In this document: positions 34,762-47,221 of the stretch, piece by piece
How positions within the stretch are numbered: position 1 is the stretch's first letter
Layout of the letters: every line of letters starts with the position of its first letter
Source of the DNA: Verticillium longisporum
Lineage: Eukaryota > Ascomycota > Sordariomycetes > Glomerellales > Plectosphaerellaceae
DNA length: 64,000 bases
Reading direction: 5' to 3'
Assembly: GCA_019188255.1 (NCBI GenBank)
Contig: JAETXT010000002.1
Coordinates: forward strand, 4,340,001-4,404,000
Program-made: the position numbers and the translations under genes
Notes under the pieces: model-generated
Database searches by the model: none
Seen by the model: only the letters and a program-made list of their open reading frames with translations
What the model was told of the DNA's origin: nothing

Positions 34762-35749
34762 ATGGCAAAATTCCAAGTGGGATGGTACCGTACGTTGTGT
34801 CCTACCTGTGCCACGCGAGAGCCAGGCATTCCTCACCTCTGCGAACCGGCTGACTGACGCATTCTTCCCAGGGTTCATACCGTTTCTCGGTTACCACCAC
34901 GTGTTGATGATCTTGATAGCAATCGCTATCATTATGCTTTGTACGTACAACCCCGCCTCGATGACCAAATGTCACCAGCTAACGGCGATTCCAGCGCTTC
35001 TTCTCGCGGGCTGCTCATCCTCCTCGCCGCTCATTCCTGACATCTTCCTCCTGACCATTTACTACGAGAACTACGAGGCCCGCCCCGACACGGCGCAGGT
35101 CGACTACAACGTTCACACCGCCATCAGCAACATTGCTGGTGACGCGCGCCTCGCTACCCGTGTCGGCTACTTTGGCATCTGCATCTCGCCCGATGGTGGC
35201 AGTTGGCTGTGTAGTAACAATGCGACGTCTCTTGCCAACGAGGTCTCGGTTGACCAGGATCCGCTGAACCTCATCTGGCTCGCTAGCGAGTTCAAGGACA
35301 TGGTCGTGTTTCCCTACCTGATGTAAGCAACCCGCTCTTGTTCTCTCCCCAGTGCACTATCTAACCATCTCTGCAGCATCATCGCCATCATCTTCGCCTT
35401 CATCTGTTTCCTCCTTCTCGCCACCTTCCCCGGCTGGCACGAAGAGGAGGACTCGGAGGGTTCCGACCGCGAAGTCAAGCCCTTCCCGTCCCGTCCCGTC
35501 TCGCAAATCTCTCTGGCCATCATCTTCATCGCCTCCATCTTTGTACTCGTCTCCGTCCTGTGGCAGCACACCGCGTCAGTCGCCGCTTCGATCATAGCGC
35601 AAGACTTTGGAAACGGAGCCGTCCGGTCAGCCGTTGGCACGAGCGCCATGGTGCTCGGCTGGTTCAGCTTTGCACAACTCATCATTGTCACCATCGGCCT
35701 GCTCGTCATGATCCTCTCGATCCGCGTGCTGAGCCAGATGGTGGACTAA
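34762..35749 (+). CDS. FIG1: FIG1-domain membrane protein
   Basis: Four exons (34762-34789, 34872-34940, 34995-35322, 35377-35749) are joined by GT-AG introns with matching phases, giving 265 aa. Four hydrophobic segments are seen: about 15-38, 142-162, 186-205 and 228-255. The large loop between the first two holds the Fig1 signature GYFGICIS followed by GSWLC (about residues 88-102). By family knowledge, Fig1 proteins act in low-affinity Ca2+ uptake and membrane fusion during mating, and in filamentous fungi in hyphal growth and development. Start choice rests on splicing: the 28-nt first exon gives MAKFQVGWYR joined to FIPFLGYHH, keeping the first membrane span intact. The tiny first exon is the least certain part. 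Confidence 0.85.
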
Positions 35750-36742
35750 GCTGGGTGCTCCGCCGCGCCAGACAGACACGGAAACGATGTACATGGGCAA
35801 CCGAGGAATGGGTTAAAAAGGCCAGCATCGGGACAGGCGTTTTTTTTGGAACTTGGGCTTGCTTTTGTCTTTTTGTTTTGAAAGCATGGGAAACGTGCAT
35901 AATCATCACCAACCCCACCCCCTTGCGCGACTTTGATAGAGAGGCTTCGGCCGTGGAACGACACGCATGTGTGGGGTCACTTCAGCGCCCCTTTCACTAT
36001 GGTATCTTACGGCCACGATCATCATGCGCGGCCTCGACGGATTCGGGGACATTTGGGAATGGCGAGGCTTGGGAATTGAAACGACTGTAGGAGTATATGT
36101 GATCTGATTCACGAAAGTGTGGAACGAGATGAGAATAAGAATGAAATCTGCATTTTCCCCAAACCGCTACCCTCACCAACTGATGTAACGTGAGGTTTCA
36201 TGATTTTCCCCCACGAGAGTGTGGATGTGATACAACCTTCATTCTCACTGGCGAAATAGGCGCCGTGGCCCCCAACGACGCGGCCTCAAATCAGTGCACA
36301 GCCTCGACAAGACGACCTCTCGTCGTGGTTCTCGTGGCAATCTTACCCCTCTCGAGCCTTACAATGTTTGAAATTCGAAAGCATGAAATTAGCTCTTTCT
36401 GTGACTGCTTCGCGACTCAATGATGGACAACGAGAAGCACGACTGCCGCAGCCTGCAAGTTCTGGCCTGGGAAGAGGGCAAGGCTCGACTCAGCTCTAAC
36501 GAGTAGTTATTCCGACTGCTGACATGTACCAGGTTGCCCATGGCAGGAACAATGGCTGAGCCCTTCCACGTTGTCTGCTGCAGCGGAGGACGGCGTGGCA
36601 CGACGAGCGCTCCCGAGCTCTCCCCTGGTGGTGATGTGCGCACTCGGCACTCTCCTCTCCCTTTCTGACGACCTAGGAATTGCTGCTTATGCATTTACAG
36701 CCAAGCAAATGCCGATAGGATCCGTTCCTGCCACCTGTGCAG
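35750..36742. other. FIG1 3' flank and CorA-like 5' flank
   Basis: The missing 5' exon(s) of the CorA-like gene should lie here, but I cannot place a start codon or donor with confidence. An in-frame stop lies near 36664, upstream of the first supported exon. Confidence 0.4.
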
Positions 36743-37816
36743 GCGTGCCTTTACGAAAGCGTTTCTGATTCCCGAGCTTTGGTGGTCTGATTACAGCCGG
36801 CGGTCGAACGGATACTTTGGCTGCGAGACCACGGGCGATGACGAGGGAAACATCGCCACAGTCAGTACGTGCTTCGCTTCAGAAGGAAGCAAGGGGATGT
36901 GCTGACAATAGAAGCAACATGGTCGCGGTATCTCGTAAAGCAACTCGCTGGCAAGGAGAAGATTGACCATTCATGGTACAAGGTCAATGTCGTCGTCAGG
37001 TGGTCGGCCACCCCAACCCAGACCGTTGTCCTCATCTTTGATGCGCCGAAAGAGCTCGAACGAAGATTACCGAGGCCGCTCCTTGAACCGGTCACGAAAG
37101 AACTTCTACGGGACCCCTTTCTGATCCACCTCTGTCTCGCCGAGGAGGTCGTCCGCGTCCAGAACGACGCCGTCTGGTCGCTCCGGACCTACGTGCGCGA
37201 CCTGGAAAAGCAGCGCACGAAGGAGAACCCGTCGCCAGACTACCAGAGGCTGCACGACCTCGCGCGACATGCGATTCACATTTGCGAGACGCTCGACCTC
37301 GGCGCCGTGTCCATGGAGAGCACCCTGGCCCATCACGCCGTCTTGGCCGACGAGGCGCCGGCCGCCGCGGCGGACCATCGCGCCAGGTTCACGCACAGGC
37401 ACGTCCACCAGCGGCTCGAGTTCTTCAAGCACATGTTCGAGAGCCTCCGCTGCCGCTCCTCCTCTAACAAGGAGAGGCTCGACAATGAGATGCAGCTCGC
37501 GTTCCACACGGTCGCGCAGCATGATTCGCGCACCGGCGTCGAGATCGCCCGGGCCGCGCAGTCGGACAGTGCCGCGATGAAGACGATCTCGTTCCTGACG
37601 CTGGCTTTCCTTCCGGCGACGTTCATCTCTGCTGTTTTTAGCATGTCGTTTTTTAATGTCGATGATGATACTGGAGAGTGGAGCGTTTCGAATAGGATTT
37701 GGATATACTGGGCTTTTGCCGTCCCGGTCACTCTTCTCACGACAGGGCTGTGGTATCGGTGGCAGCGGAGGTTGTATCAGCCCATGATCAAGGTTTCACA
37801 TGACAAGACGAAGTGA
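36743..37816 (+). CDS. CorA-like Mg2+ transporter family protein, 5' end unresolved
   Basis: Two exons are supported: 36743-36864 and 36912-37816 (GTACGTG donor, AATAG acceptor), about 341 residues. The first exon encodes ELWWSDYSRRSNGYFGCE, a sequence type found early in fungal CorA-like proteins. The second carries a long charged helical region including NKERLDNEMQLAFHTVAQHD, then two membrane segments (TISFLTLAFLPATFISAVF and WAFAVPVTLLTTGLWY). The motif between them is SMSFFN, not the GMN selectivity motif of true CorA, which is usual in this fungal subfamily. Metal transport is therefore unproven. The N-terminal ~100 residues expected for the family are missing. Either a 5' exon is undetected or the gene is truncated. 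It converges with the NLR gene. Confidence 0.78.
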
Positions 37817-38208
37817 TTGAGATATGGACGCAAACGTGTAAGCCAGAGTATGACTACGAGGAGAGATAATGGCAGTGGCTGATTTAGCCCCCCACTAAGT
37901 GCTATTGTTGATGGGCTCCCTTGATCGCAGTGGCCCGTATGGGCAATGTTCAACCATTGTATGATAACGGCATTTCCCCCGGGGTTCATGTCTGAAAGTT
38001 ACTGGACTACCCTGACAAATTGAAAGATTATGCTCTCTACAAGTGACTTGCCTGCCGGGGAGGCCTGCACCTAGTTCAAGCCCTTCCTGACGTGCTACTC
38101 TGGTAAATGCTGATGCAAAATCGAATGAAGGAAGACAAGAAATTGTAGTGCCAAAGCAGAACTCCGTAATTTAATAACAAAATCAAGAGATGGCCCTTGC
38201 AACCCCCC
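37817..38208. other. Convergent spacer
   Basis: 392 bp between the ends of the CorA-like and NLR genes. Nothing else is seen. Confidence 0.5.
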
Positions 38209-41200
38209 TCAGTAACGTCCGCAAGCCTTGAGAAGTATATCCAAAAGAATCAGGTTCCCTCCGCTCGGGTCCATTTGGACCAGTCTATCCGTATACTCAT
38301 GAACGAGATTGACATTTGCGCCTCGTCCGATCAAAAGTCTAACGATATCTTCATCGTTTTGGATCATAGCCATACATAGGGGCGTCACGCCCCTGCGGCC
38401 GCTGTCATCAATACGAGCCCCTTTATCGATGAGGTATCTTACCATGACCGCATCCTTTAATGAAGTGGCATGCAACAACGGCGTCAATTTAGAGCCGGCG
38501 CTGCAGTTGACATCCGCCCCTTTTTGGATCAGAAACATAGCCATCGATCGGTTCCGTCCATGCAAGGCTACAATCAACGGCGATCCAGCGTTGGAAACAA
38601 GGCTGGGATCGGCATCGCTGTTGAGAAGCAATTGGGCTAACCTGTTTTTCCCTAGAGTAATTGCCACGCAAAGTGCTGTGCGGCCGTCCTTGTCTCGATA
38701 GTTGAGAGGTGCCCCGGCTTTGATGAGTATTATGGGCATCCGCTCATCATCATCGTCTTGGCAAGTCTGTATGAGCGCATCAGACAGAACTGCCGGGTTG
38801 GCCCCAACTGTGATGAGGAGTTTCTTGATCCGCCCAAGACCAATTTGACAAGCCTTTATGAGCGCCGTAGAGCCAACGTCATCACATTTGTTGGGGTCGG
38901 CTCCAGCTGTAATGAGGAGTTTCTTGATCCGCTCATAACCATTTTGACAAGCCTTTATAAGCGCCGTAGAGCCAACGTTGTTACATTTGTTCGGGTCGGC
39001 TCCAGCTGTGATGAGGAGTTTCGCGACCTGCTCATAACCATTTTGACAAGCCCTTATGAGCGCCGTAGAGCCAACCTTGTCACATTTGTTCGGGTCGGCT
39101 CCAGCTGTGATGAGGAGTTTCGTCACCCGCTCTTGACCACTTCGACAAGCCTCTATGAGCACTGAATCACCAGTTTTACCAAGTTGATTCGGATCAGCCC
39201 CAGCTTCGATGAGTAGTTTCGCTACCCGGTCGCGACCATAGTCACAAGCCGCTGAAAGTGCTGAAGTACCGGATCGGTCGTTTTCGCAGGGATCTGCCCC
39301 CGCCTGCAGAAGTTGCATGACTATTGTAGGCACATCTCTTCTGGAAGCCCAGACCAGTGGCGTGTAATCAGAAATGTGATGAGCATAAGGAGCAGTCAGT
39401 AGGCTCAGCTCATCATAGCCATGAGGAGGTAAACCCAGCAATGCTGCCACGGTCTCCATCTTGCCATTAAGCAAGGCAGCAAAGAATGGATACTTCCCAT
39501 CCCCTCCATATACGGAGATGTCAGGATTTTTCGCGAGCCACACAAGCATCAGTCTGGAAAGCCCTTTGGACGCGAGAAGGTATAGAATATCCGGCGCCGT
39601 ATAACGCGGCCAAGAGCTGTGCAACGCGTCTTTGGTGGAAACTCCGCGTTGTAGTACAACAATCTCTTTGGATCCTGCATCTTCGTTGCCCTGAGGATAG
39701 TCGATGACCAGAAATCTCGAAAGTAGCTCTACTTCAGAAGACGGATCCTCCACTTCGTTTGCGTGGTCCAAAACACAATCAAGGGCGTATCTGTAGAAAG
39801 GAGGATATTCAAGTTCAGTGCCGTTCCCGATCAAGCTTTTTGTCGAAGCAATGAATGGACTGGCGTTGGAAAACCTCTGCTTATCGTCATCCACCTGACG
39901 GACAAGATTTCGTATCAAGGGATGGTCTATATAGGCAATGCAACACTGCTTCAGCCGTTCGTGGCTCGAGGCCTCAATGGTAACCTTGAACCCGCGGTTC
40001 GGCCAAAGTTCGTGAAGCCCATGATCCTTCAGGAGAAAATCACGGACGGATTCATGTATAAACTGCACTGTGTTGGATCTCGTGATCTCTGCCAGACCTT
40101 TCGAAGAACTAATGACGAATCCGACCACGCGGTGATCAGCGTCCTGGGACGTGACATCCGGCACGTTGAAATCTGCCAGGCTGCTCAATGACAGTCCTGA
40201 CCAGAGGGCGTGATAATATTCTTTCGGATTGAGAGGCCGTATCGCGAAGAGGATCCACAGAACCGACAGTAGGGATTGCTCCGGATTCTCACTATCGCGG
40301 TTGAGGATATTCTTGAAAAGCTCAGTCAACCCAGGCGGCACTTCTTTAAGTCTCTTTCGAATAGCCATGGCGCCGTTCCGGTATTCTTTGTTGAGAATCT
40401 TTACAATCAGGATAACCCATAGGAAGACTCCAGAAGCTTTTTGAAGAATCTGTCCTTCAAGTTCTTCTAGGAGGGCTCGATCGTTGACCCGAAGATGCCT
40501 CCGGACGTAGGTAGTCAGGTCTCCAATGTGACTCGATTGTTTTTCCAACGTAAGTCTGACACACCGTCGTACATGGATATAAGGATAATGACGGCTGGAA
40601 AAGAAGATCCGCACTTGTGTTGTCGACTTGATTGTGTCTTCAGCCAGCTCCTCGAAAAACTGCAACATGTCTGTAACTTCCTGTTCGTCGCACTCGTCCA
40701 GTGCATCGATGAAGCAAATGAGCGAGCGCCCTCCGAGTAACTGCACGGACTGCTGGAATAGTTCTTTGAAAACATTCAAAGGAAGGCCCTGTGTCGAAGG
40801 GAAGGCGTCGAGATCGTCGACGTCGTCAAGGACGGTCTGAAGTTCTTGATACCCTCGAAGTAGCTGATAGAGCAAAGATCGATACATGCCAGAGACTGAC
40901 CTTTCTAGGTACACGCCTCGCGCATGGAAAAAGAATGAAATCAACAAGACGTTCTGGTGGCGAAGATTCTTCTTCATGTTGGTGTATGCAAACTTCATTA
41001 TCGTAGACTTGCCGGCGCCTGGTTTGCCACGGAGCCACATGAATCCGTGATGATTCGTCAACTCTTGAGGATCTTGCCATTTCTGATAGGCATCGTGGTC
41101 CAGAATCCACTGGCACGTGCCGGCGTAGGCTGGGTCGATGTCAATCTCGCGAGACCGAATGCCGTCGAAAGTCAAAGAGCTCAGGATGCGAGCACGCAAC

Positions 41201-42296
41201 TCTTGCTTCCTAGCTATCGATTCTGCACTCTCACCTGTCCGTCAAATGTGAGCATGTGTTGCCACCAAAACTTAAGATCACTGACCCTGGGCGCGAGAGG
41301 CATAATCTCGCGAAACAGATTCTTGCAGCGACGTTACCCGCAGTGTCTCTACAAAGTCTCTCGCATAAGCAGCGGCCGTCGCCGCGGCGTATTTCTGCCA
41401 TTCTTTGCTCTTGTGAGAATCCGAGTAATCGCAGATACCACGTATCGGGAGACAGGGCAGGACATCCATTAACCCGGCGGCCTCCATCTCAAAACAGATG
41501 ACGTCGAGTTCCCGAGCGATTTCATCTCGAGCCGTGCTGTTCTTCATCACCTGGTTACCTGAAGCGATCGCCCCGTAATGTATCACAAAATCTTCCGACG
41601 GCCGCTTTGTGCGAGCCACCAACTTTGTTTCGTCGCATTTGTCGCAAGAATCCTCCGAAAGCTCGTGTTGATACGTCGGCAAGAAGAGTCAATCGGGTGT
41701 GCTCGGTCGGCTGTACTCAGGGAGCTTGCGGAGCCTGTCCCGCAGGATCTGGGGAAGACGGCAAGGCTGTAGCTCGTGGTCCGATCGTAGAGAAGAAACC
41801 GTAGTGCCCGGGAGCAGATGTATCACCCTTTCCACCGCCGTGCGCTTCAAGAGCCATTTGTCGGAAATCTTGCCCATGTCGTACTGCATGACTCTTGTCC
41901 CGACAACGACATCCCCCAGCCGCATGTCTGTCCTGCCTGGCACACCACCGCCGATGCCGACCATCAAGGCCATTCGCACGGAAGGAAATGTCCTGGTCAG
42001 GTTGGTCAAGAAATGGCCGCATTATTGGTGCCATACTGGGAATCGGGCAGGCAGGCAATGACGATGTACTACTGCGCAATGCGACCGAGCGTGTATGTAT
42101 TAACGTCCAAGTTGGGAACGAGCACTGGCGCAGACTCGAAGGTTTCGTCTAGCATCGCCAGTGCTGCCGCTCTCTCGATGTACAACGCGCATATCCAGGC
42201 AATTGTAAATCGAGGACAGGGAATAGTACCCGGCGGTATCGGAAGTGAGGACGATTTGGACACTGTGTCCTCATGATGCTGTTGCGGTGTGTTCAT
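38209..42296 (-). pseudogene. PNP-NACHT-ankyrin NLR-type receptor, broken in the PNP domain
   Basis: Exon 1 (41286-42296) encodes a nucleoside phosphorylase-like effector domain: WICALYIERAAALAMLDE, LMVGIGGGVPGR, VICFEMEAAGLM. It is interrupted by a TAG (42069-42071), a frameshift near 42009-42020 and a TGA (41689-41691). A clean intron (41235-41285) leads to exon 2 (38209-41234), open for 1008 codons. Exon 2 has NACHT Walker A GKPGAGKST, Walker B ICFIDALDECD, and about ten ankyrin repeats from roughly 39400 downward, typified by LLITAGADPNKC. By family knowledge, fungal NLRs of this layout are candidates for non-self recognition and programmed cell death. As written, a full-length protein cannot be made. 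Exon 2 has no early ATG of its own. A base-call error could explain the frameshift but not easily both stops. Confidence 0.85.
38824..39120 (-). repeat. Three near-identical 99-bp ankyrin-coding units
   Basis: Units at 38824-38922, 38923-39021 and 39022-39120 are each exactly 99 bp (33 codons, one ankyrin repeat) and differ at only a handful of positions, with long shared blocks such as the segment coding ITAGADPNKC. The next unit (39121-39219) keeps the period but is much more diverged. Confidence 0.85.
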
Positions 42297-42844
42297 GGTT
42301 CGGGATGGATGTGATGACTACTTTGCCAAATTGCCCACCTCAGCCTTACCCCGCTACGTGGCCGAGAGAAGCAGGTTGCACACCAGGATCACATGATTGG
42401 ATTTATTGATGTACGGCGCCTAAGCTTAGGTACATCCAGATATGGCAGGCAAGGCTGTGCATTATCGGTGTCGACCATGTTGTTACTGGGCAGATCGGCA
42501 ACAAGACTCTACTAGTCCTCTGAGCGGAGGACGAGAGCTACGGGTTGCAATGTTGTTACATCTGCGGGAAGAAGAAGTCAGCAAGGTCGTATCAACATCA
42601 GTGTCACTTAAGGGTCATGACGATTACCTCGGAGTTGTACGATGCATAGTCTGGGAGACCTGCAGACTGATGGCCTCTATTCAACACCACACCTAGGCTC
42701 GGCATGCCAGACATAACTAAGCACCGCAAACAAGTAGCAAGTCAGAGGCGGAAACATTGAATTCAACAGAGGCTATGCACCCCATCCCAACACCAAACGC
42801 CACCCATGCATCGTTACTCCCCCACGACCCTACATTATTTGACC
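42297..42844. other. NLR upstream / mannosidase downstream spacer
   Basis: No gene is supported. It contains a short CCTAAGCTTAGG palindrome near 42419-42430. Confidence 0.5.
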
Positions 42845-45800
42845 CTACTCCTTGGGCCTCCGGAAGGGATGCGCCTCCGTGTTCAACACCCAGTCATCAA
42901 GACTGATGACATCGGTATCCGCGAACAGTAGGTAGAAGTACTTGAGTGTCTCAGCAAGCCAGAAACTCTCCATCTCGTCAGTCTTGGTCGGCTGCGTCGA
43001 TGTCACGTCCTCAATGGCGCTGTTGCCGATGGACGTGGCCGTGGCCTTGACAACGGCCTCGAACATACGCCAGCCCTTTTCCTGCCAGATAGGATCGCCG
43101 GTGATGCGGTACATGTACCAGACGGACTCGATGGCCTCGGGACTGTGGCTGTCAGTGACAAACTCGTGTCGGGTAGCAATGGATCAAACATACCGTAGAA
43201 TGTAGTGACGGTGGTTGATGGCTGAGAAGCCTGGCGGGATGCGCTCCGTCTCGATGCGGTTCTTGACGAACTCCTCATGGTTCATAGGCTTGGGATCTGG
43301 CAGCTCTGGGATCGTCGCTGGTGCTGCTGGGGGTGTGAGGGCCGTAGTGTCGTCGATGGGTATTTGCCCGATGACGCCACCCGCAACATTCTGCTTGCTG
43401 TCTGTAGCAGGAACTTGCTTGGGTTCCAGCGTGTCTATAGTGCCTGGGTTGCTCGGGTCCTCCACGGGGGGAGGTGCCCTCTTGGCGTGGACATGTCCTT
43501 CATGGGCATCTCCAGCTGGCGCAACAGGCACTTCCTCTACAGGAATGTTGACCACGGGCGCCTCGACCACAGGTGCCTCGACCACAGGTGCCTCGACCTC
43601 AGGAACTTTGATGTCATCAAACTCGGGGAGCTTTACGTCGTCGTCGAAAATCGGCTGGATCATCACTTCATCATCGACAGGCATAGGCCTGCGAGGCGCG
43701 TCGTCGTGGAACATCTCCTTGGTCGCCCCGGCCTCACTTCCAGGAGCAGGTGCCGTCGGGGGTTCGTCTAGGGCGGCCGCAGCGGCTTCGGCCTTTCTGC
43801 GCTCCTCCTGCTGAGCCCGCAGCTGACCCTGTTCGTCGTCCTCGGCGGGCTTTGCGGCCTGCTTGATTTTCTTCTGCGCCTGCTTTTCCTCCCATTCCTT
43901 CACGCTGTTGTCACGGTACTCTGCCGACGGGTCGAGATACTGCCACCAAAGGGTCTCGTTGTATGGGCAGCTCTCCATCGAGGCGCAAGGAACGACATTT
44001 GACCCTTCGGGCATGATCCCGGACGGCATCGACTCGTAGGCCCAGACGCAACCGTCTGTCAGCTTCTTGGCGATCTCAAGATCCTCAGGACGGTCGTACA
44101 TCTGAGCGCCGAGCCCGAACATACCGCCGAGGAAACATGTCAGATGCGTGACCTCGTACTCGTACCGGGCGTCATTGGCAATGTCACCCGAGGTCACGAT
44201 TTTGGCCGAGAAGAGCACGTCTCTATCCTCGGGAGCCATGGCGCGGTAGAGCAGTTGTTTCCTGACAGCCTCGACTGTGCCAATGTGCAGGTCCTTGTAC
44301 TCGGGGGCCAGGCCGCCGAGCAAAAGGTCCTCCTTCGGGAAATACTCGTACGCCGAATCCTGGCTGCCACCCATGCTGTACTGTTCGTAACCGTGACCGC
44401 TGGGCACAATACCCTGTTCAATGCAGTCCCAGCTGGCGAACTTGCCGTCAGCGGCGATAGGCGCCTGCGATCGCTCGTCTCCGGTGGTCGAGCCGGGGTA
44501 GGATGGCAAGTCGTCGGGCGTCAGGAAGTTCTTTTCCTTCTGGTTGGGATCAAGTTCCGCCTGGACATCGCCAGCAGGATCCACTCGGAGGGCACGGCGA
44601 GCTACAGCTGCGTCTTCAGGGGCGTTGGGCGTTCCGCCAGCGGGCTTCGACCATTTGGAAGCCGGGACTTCGCCCACGGCAAGTTCTTCATCGGCAGCTG
44701 TTTGGCTCCCTGCGGCAGATTCCTTCTCAGCAGCCGGGGCGTCATCCGCGGCCTTGATCGCGGCCGGGGCGACGACCTTGGGCAGAGCGGACCCATCCTC
44801 ATCCTCTGGCTCCGCCGCAGGGTCAGTGGCAGTGACGCCGTCCTGTCCCGGAACGTAACCTTGGGGTTGATGCAGCTTGGCAGCCTCCTCCTTGGCCCTC
44901 ATTTCGGCCTTCTCCTCGGCAAGTGCATTGCGCGCGGCCGTAGCCGTCTTGTTGCAGCCCGATATGTCAAGGTTTTCGGGGAAGATGCCAGGGATGGATG
45001 TGCCACGCTCTTTGAGGTCCCTCAGAGCATTGGTCACGCGCGCAATGGCATCGTAATACTTGTTGTTCCCCGTCAGCTGCGCCAGACGCGTGAACTCCAT
45101 AGACATGGACGCAATCTCAGCAATGCTGCCCGAGCCAGCGCGATGAGGCTGCGAGGCAAAGTCAGGCATCCAATTGTAGTACAGGATTGGCATGCGGTTG
45201 GGCGTGTCAAAGACGCCCATAAGGATCTCGGCGAGCTCTGTCGCCTTGTTGAGCAAGACAGGGTAGTCGCCATCGTGGCCGCCGCTCACGTCGTACGCGG
45301 CCAGCAGACCACCGAGGTAGCGAATAATGGTCTCGAACACGGGTATGTCACGGCGCTTGTCGCTGTAGGTAAAGTCAATATCAGCAACGGCCTCGGCGGC
45401 TTCTTTAAACTCGTCCTTCAGACCCATGATCCACAGCGTGTCGAGGGCGTCAACCAAGGTGGCAGCCCATCCGCAGAAGGGGTCGCGGAAGCGCTCGCTC
45501 ACGGGCGACAGCTCGTCGTGAGTCCAGGCAAATTTGCGGTATCCATCCCAGGAGCGCTTGGCCTCGGCCTTGACGAGCGCGAGGCGTTTCTGGCGCGTTT
45601 CCTTGACGGCAGCCGCCTCAGTCTCGGGGGTGAAGGCATGCTGGATCTTGGGGAACGGCTTGGGCTTGCCGGTGGGCAGAGGGATGATGGACTCAGTAGG
45701 CACGGGGAAGTGCTCGGTCTGCTTGCGCCAATGGATCTGTGTCTTGGCGGCATCGGTCGCATCGGTGACCTGAGGCTGACGGCTGGGAGGCTTCTGGATG

Positions 45801-46258
45801 CGAATCTCTTCAGGGTGGAGAACCTGGTCAGACTTCTCGGGCTTGCCAGTGTCGGGTTCAGGAAGAGCAGGGCCGGTCTTGGTCGTGTCCCTGAAGGGGT
45901 CATCGCGAGGAGGGTCATCAGCAGGCGGCGAGGCGAGACCGGCAGGCTTGGGTTCAGGCTCGGAGACAGCAGCATCACCGGCGCCGGGGGTCAAGAGAGG
46001 GTTGGTGTCGGCATCAGGAATAACAGCAGGTTTCGAGTCGGCCTTCTGATCAGCGGCGGCGGCGGGCGGGATGGGGTTCTGCTCGTGCTCGTCCTCAAAG
46101 GGGTGCTCAACGGGGTGGCTGTGGCCGGCGGGGATGTTGGTCTTGGGAGACGTGGGAGCTCGCGCGGGGTCCCAGTCGGAGTTCTGGAAGACACGATAGA
46201 GGAGGAAGACGATGGCGACGGCGACGAGGAGCACGACGCGACTTCGCCGGCGAACCAT
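42845..46258 (-). CDS. GH47 class I alpha-1,2-mannosidase, long fungal form
   Basis: Two exons (43194-46258, 42845-43148) are joined by a GT-AG intron, giving 1122 aa. A type II membrane anchor is seen at residues about 8-24 ([17 protein letters not shown]). A Pro/Glu/Asp-rich stem follows to about 215. The GH47 domain then begins [19 protein letters not shown] and includes [23 protein letters not shown] and the terminal NTEAHPF, whose Thr binds the catalytic Ca2+. The domain is split by two large disordered inserts: about 430-600, and about 790-985 with a [11 protein letters not shown] repeat. By family knowledge, these enzymes trim mannose from N-glycans in the ER/Golgi or mark glycoproteins for degradation. 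The length well exceeds a minimal GH47 enzyme of 500-600 aa. Whether it is Golgi type or EDEM-like is not settled. Confidence 0.88.
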
Positions 46259-46490
46259 GGTGACGGAGATCTGGCCTGGCGGGGAGACGGACAGGCGAGG
46301 GAGAGCAGAGGCGAGGAAGGATCGTCACTGTGGGCGGACGGAGTCGACAGCTCCGCCGGTCTCTGGGGTGCCAGAGACGGAGGTCGTGATGAGCGGCAGA
46401 ATGACAAGGCGAGATCTACTGCGCAGTCATGCTGAGCTTGCAATGGACTCTTCAAACAATGAGAAGGATTGCGCGCAAGGAGAGTGAGAT

Positions 46491-46532
46491 GCAAGGAGCG
46501 AAGAGCAAGGAGCAAGGAGCGAAGAGCAGGAG
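46491..46532 (+). repeat. Two 21-bp tandem units
   Basis: GCAAGGAGCGAAGAGCA is repeated exactly at 46491 and 46512, followed by slightly different tails. It lies about 230 bp upstream of the mannosidase start. It looks like a small slippage product. Confidence 0.6.
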
Positions 46533-47221
46533 GAAGATGCCAGATGCCAGAAGCCAAAAAGCCAGAGCATCGGGCGCGGGAAAGGGCGACCGACGGGCGG
46601 GAAGGAATGGGACGGCTTGATCGACCCTGCCCAGATGCAAAGTGGTCGATCAGACCCTGAGCCTGTGGCCTCCATCCTTGCCTGGACCGTGCTGGACCTC
46701 AACCCGGCCCCTAAAAAACCCAAGGGGAGAAGGTGGGGAGCCGTTGATTACCGTAGTCGTTATTCACAGGGGTTGAGACACCTGAGGAACAGCGACAATG
46801 GCCTGGCGAGCTTGGCCCAGCCCACCGTCACCGACATGCCAAGATTGACTTTTCCTTCCGATCCGGCACACGAGGTCATGCCAAGCGCCTGGTCGAGTCG
46901 CATGTGTTCCTGTTTCTGCCCGTGTCTCTTCTTGTCTGTCGCTCCATGTTCCGTTTTGCCCGATTGTCTGTGAGGCCTTTCCTCCTACTGCTGCTATTGG
47001 ATATGAAGGCCAATTTAGAAAGTTCGATTGTGTTTCACTGCGTCAAAGGCAGTCCATTGACCACCCTACCTAGACAGGTAAGGCGATCTTAAGGTTGGTA
47101 GCTAAAGTGAGGTAAGGTTACCTCAGGTGTACACGGTTCAGTGATGCGACCTACCTGCCTAGGCTCCGAGAGAGACCACTAGTCTCCCGATGTAGTTTAG
47201 TCTGTGAATTTTATCTGTAAT

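Noticed and set aside
42020..42080. Intron skipping the TAG in the NLR PNP exon
   Set aside because: The possible GTAGTA...CCCAG pair is about 37 nt and would remove the conserved IACLPD strand without fixing the frameshift.
44144..46435. 763-codon plus-strand ORF opposite the GH47 gene
   Set aside because: Shadow of the real minus-strand gene, which has clear GH47 motifs; the plus frame has no domain.
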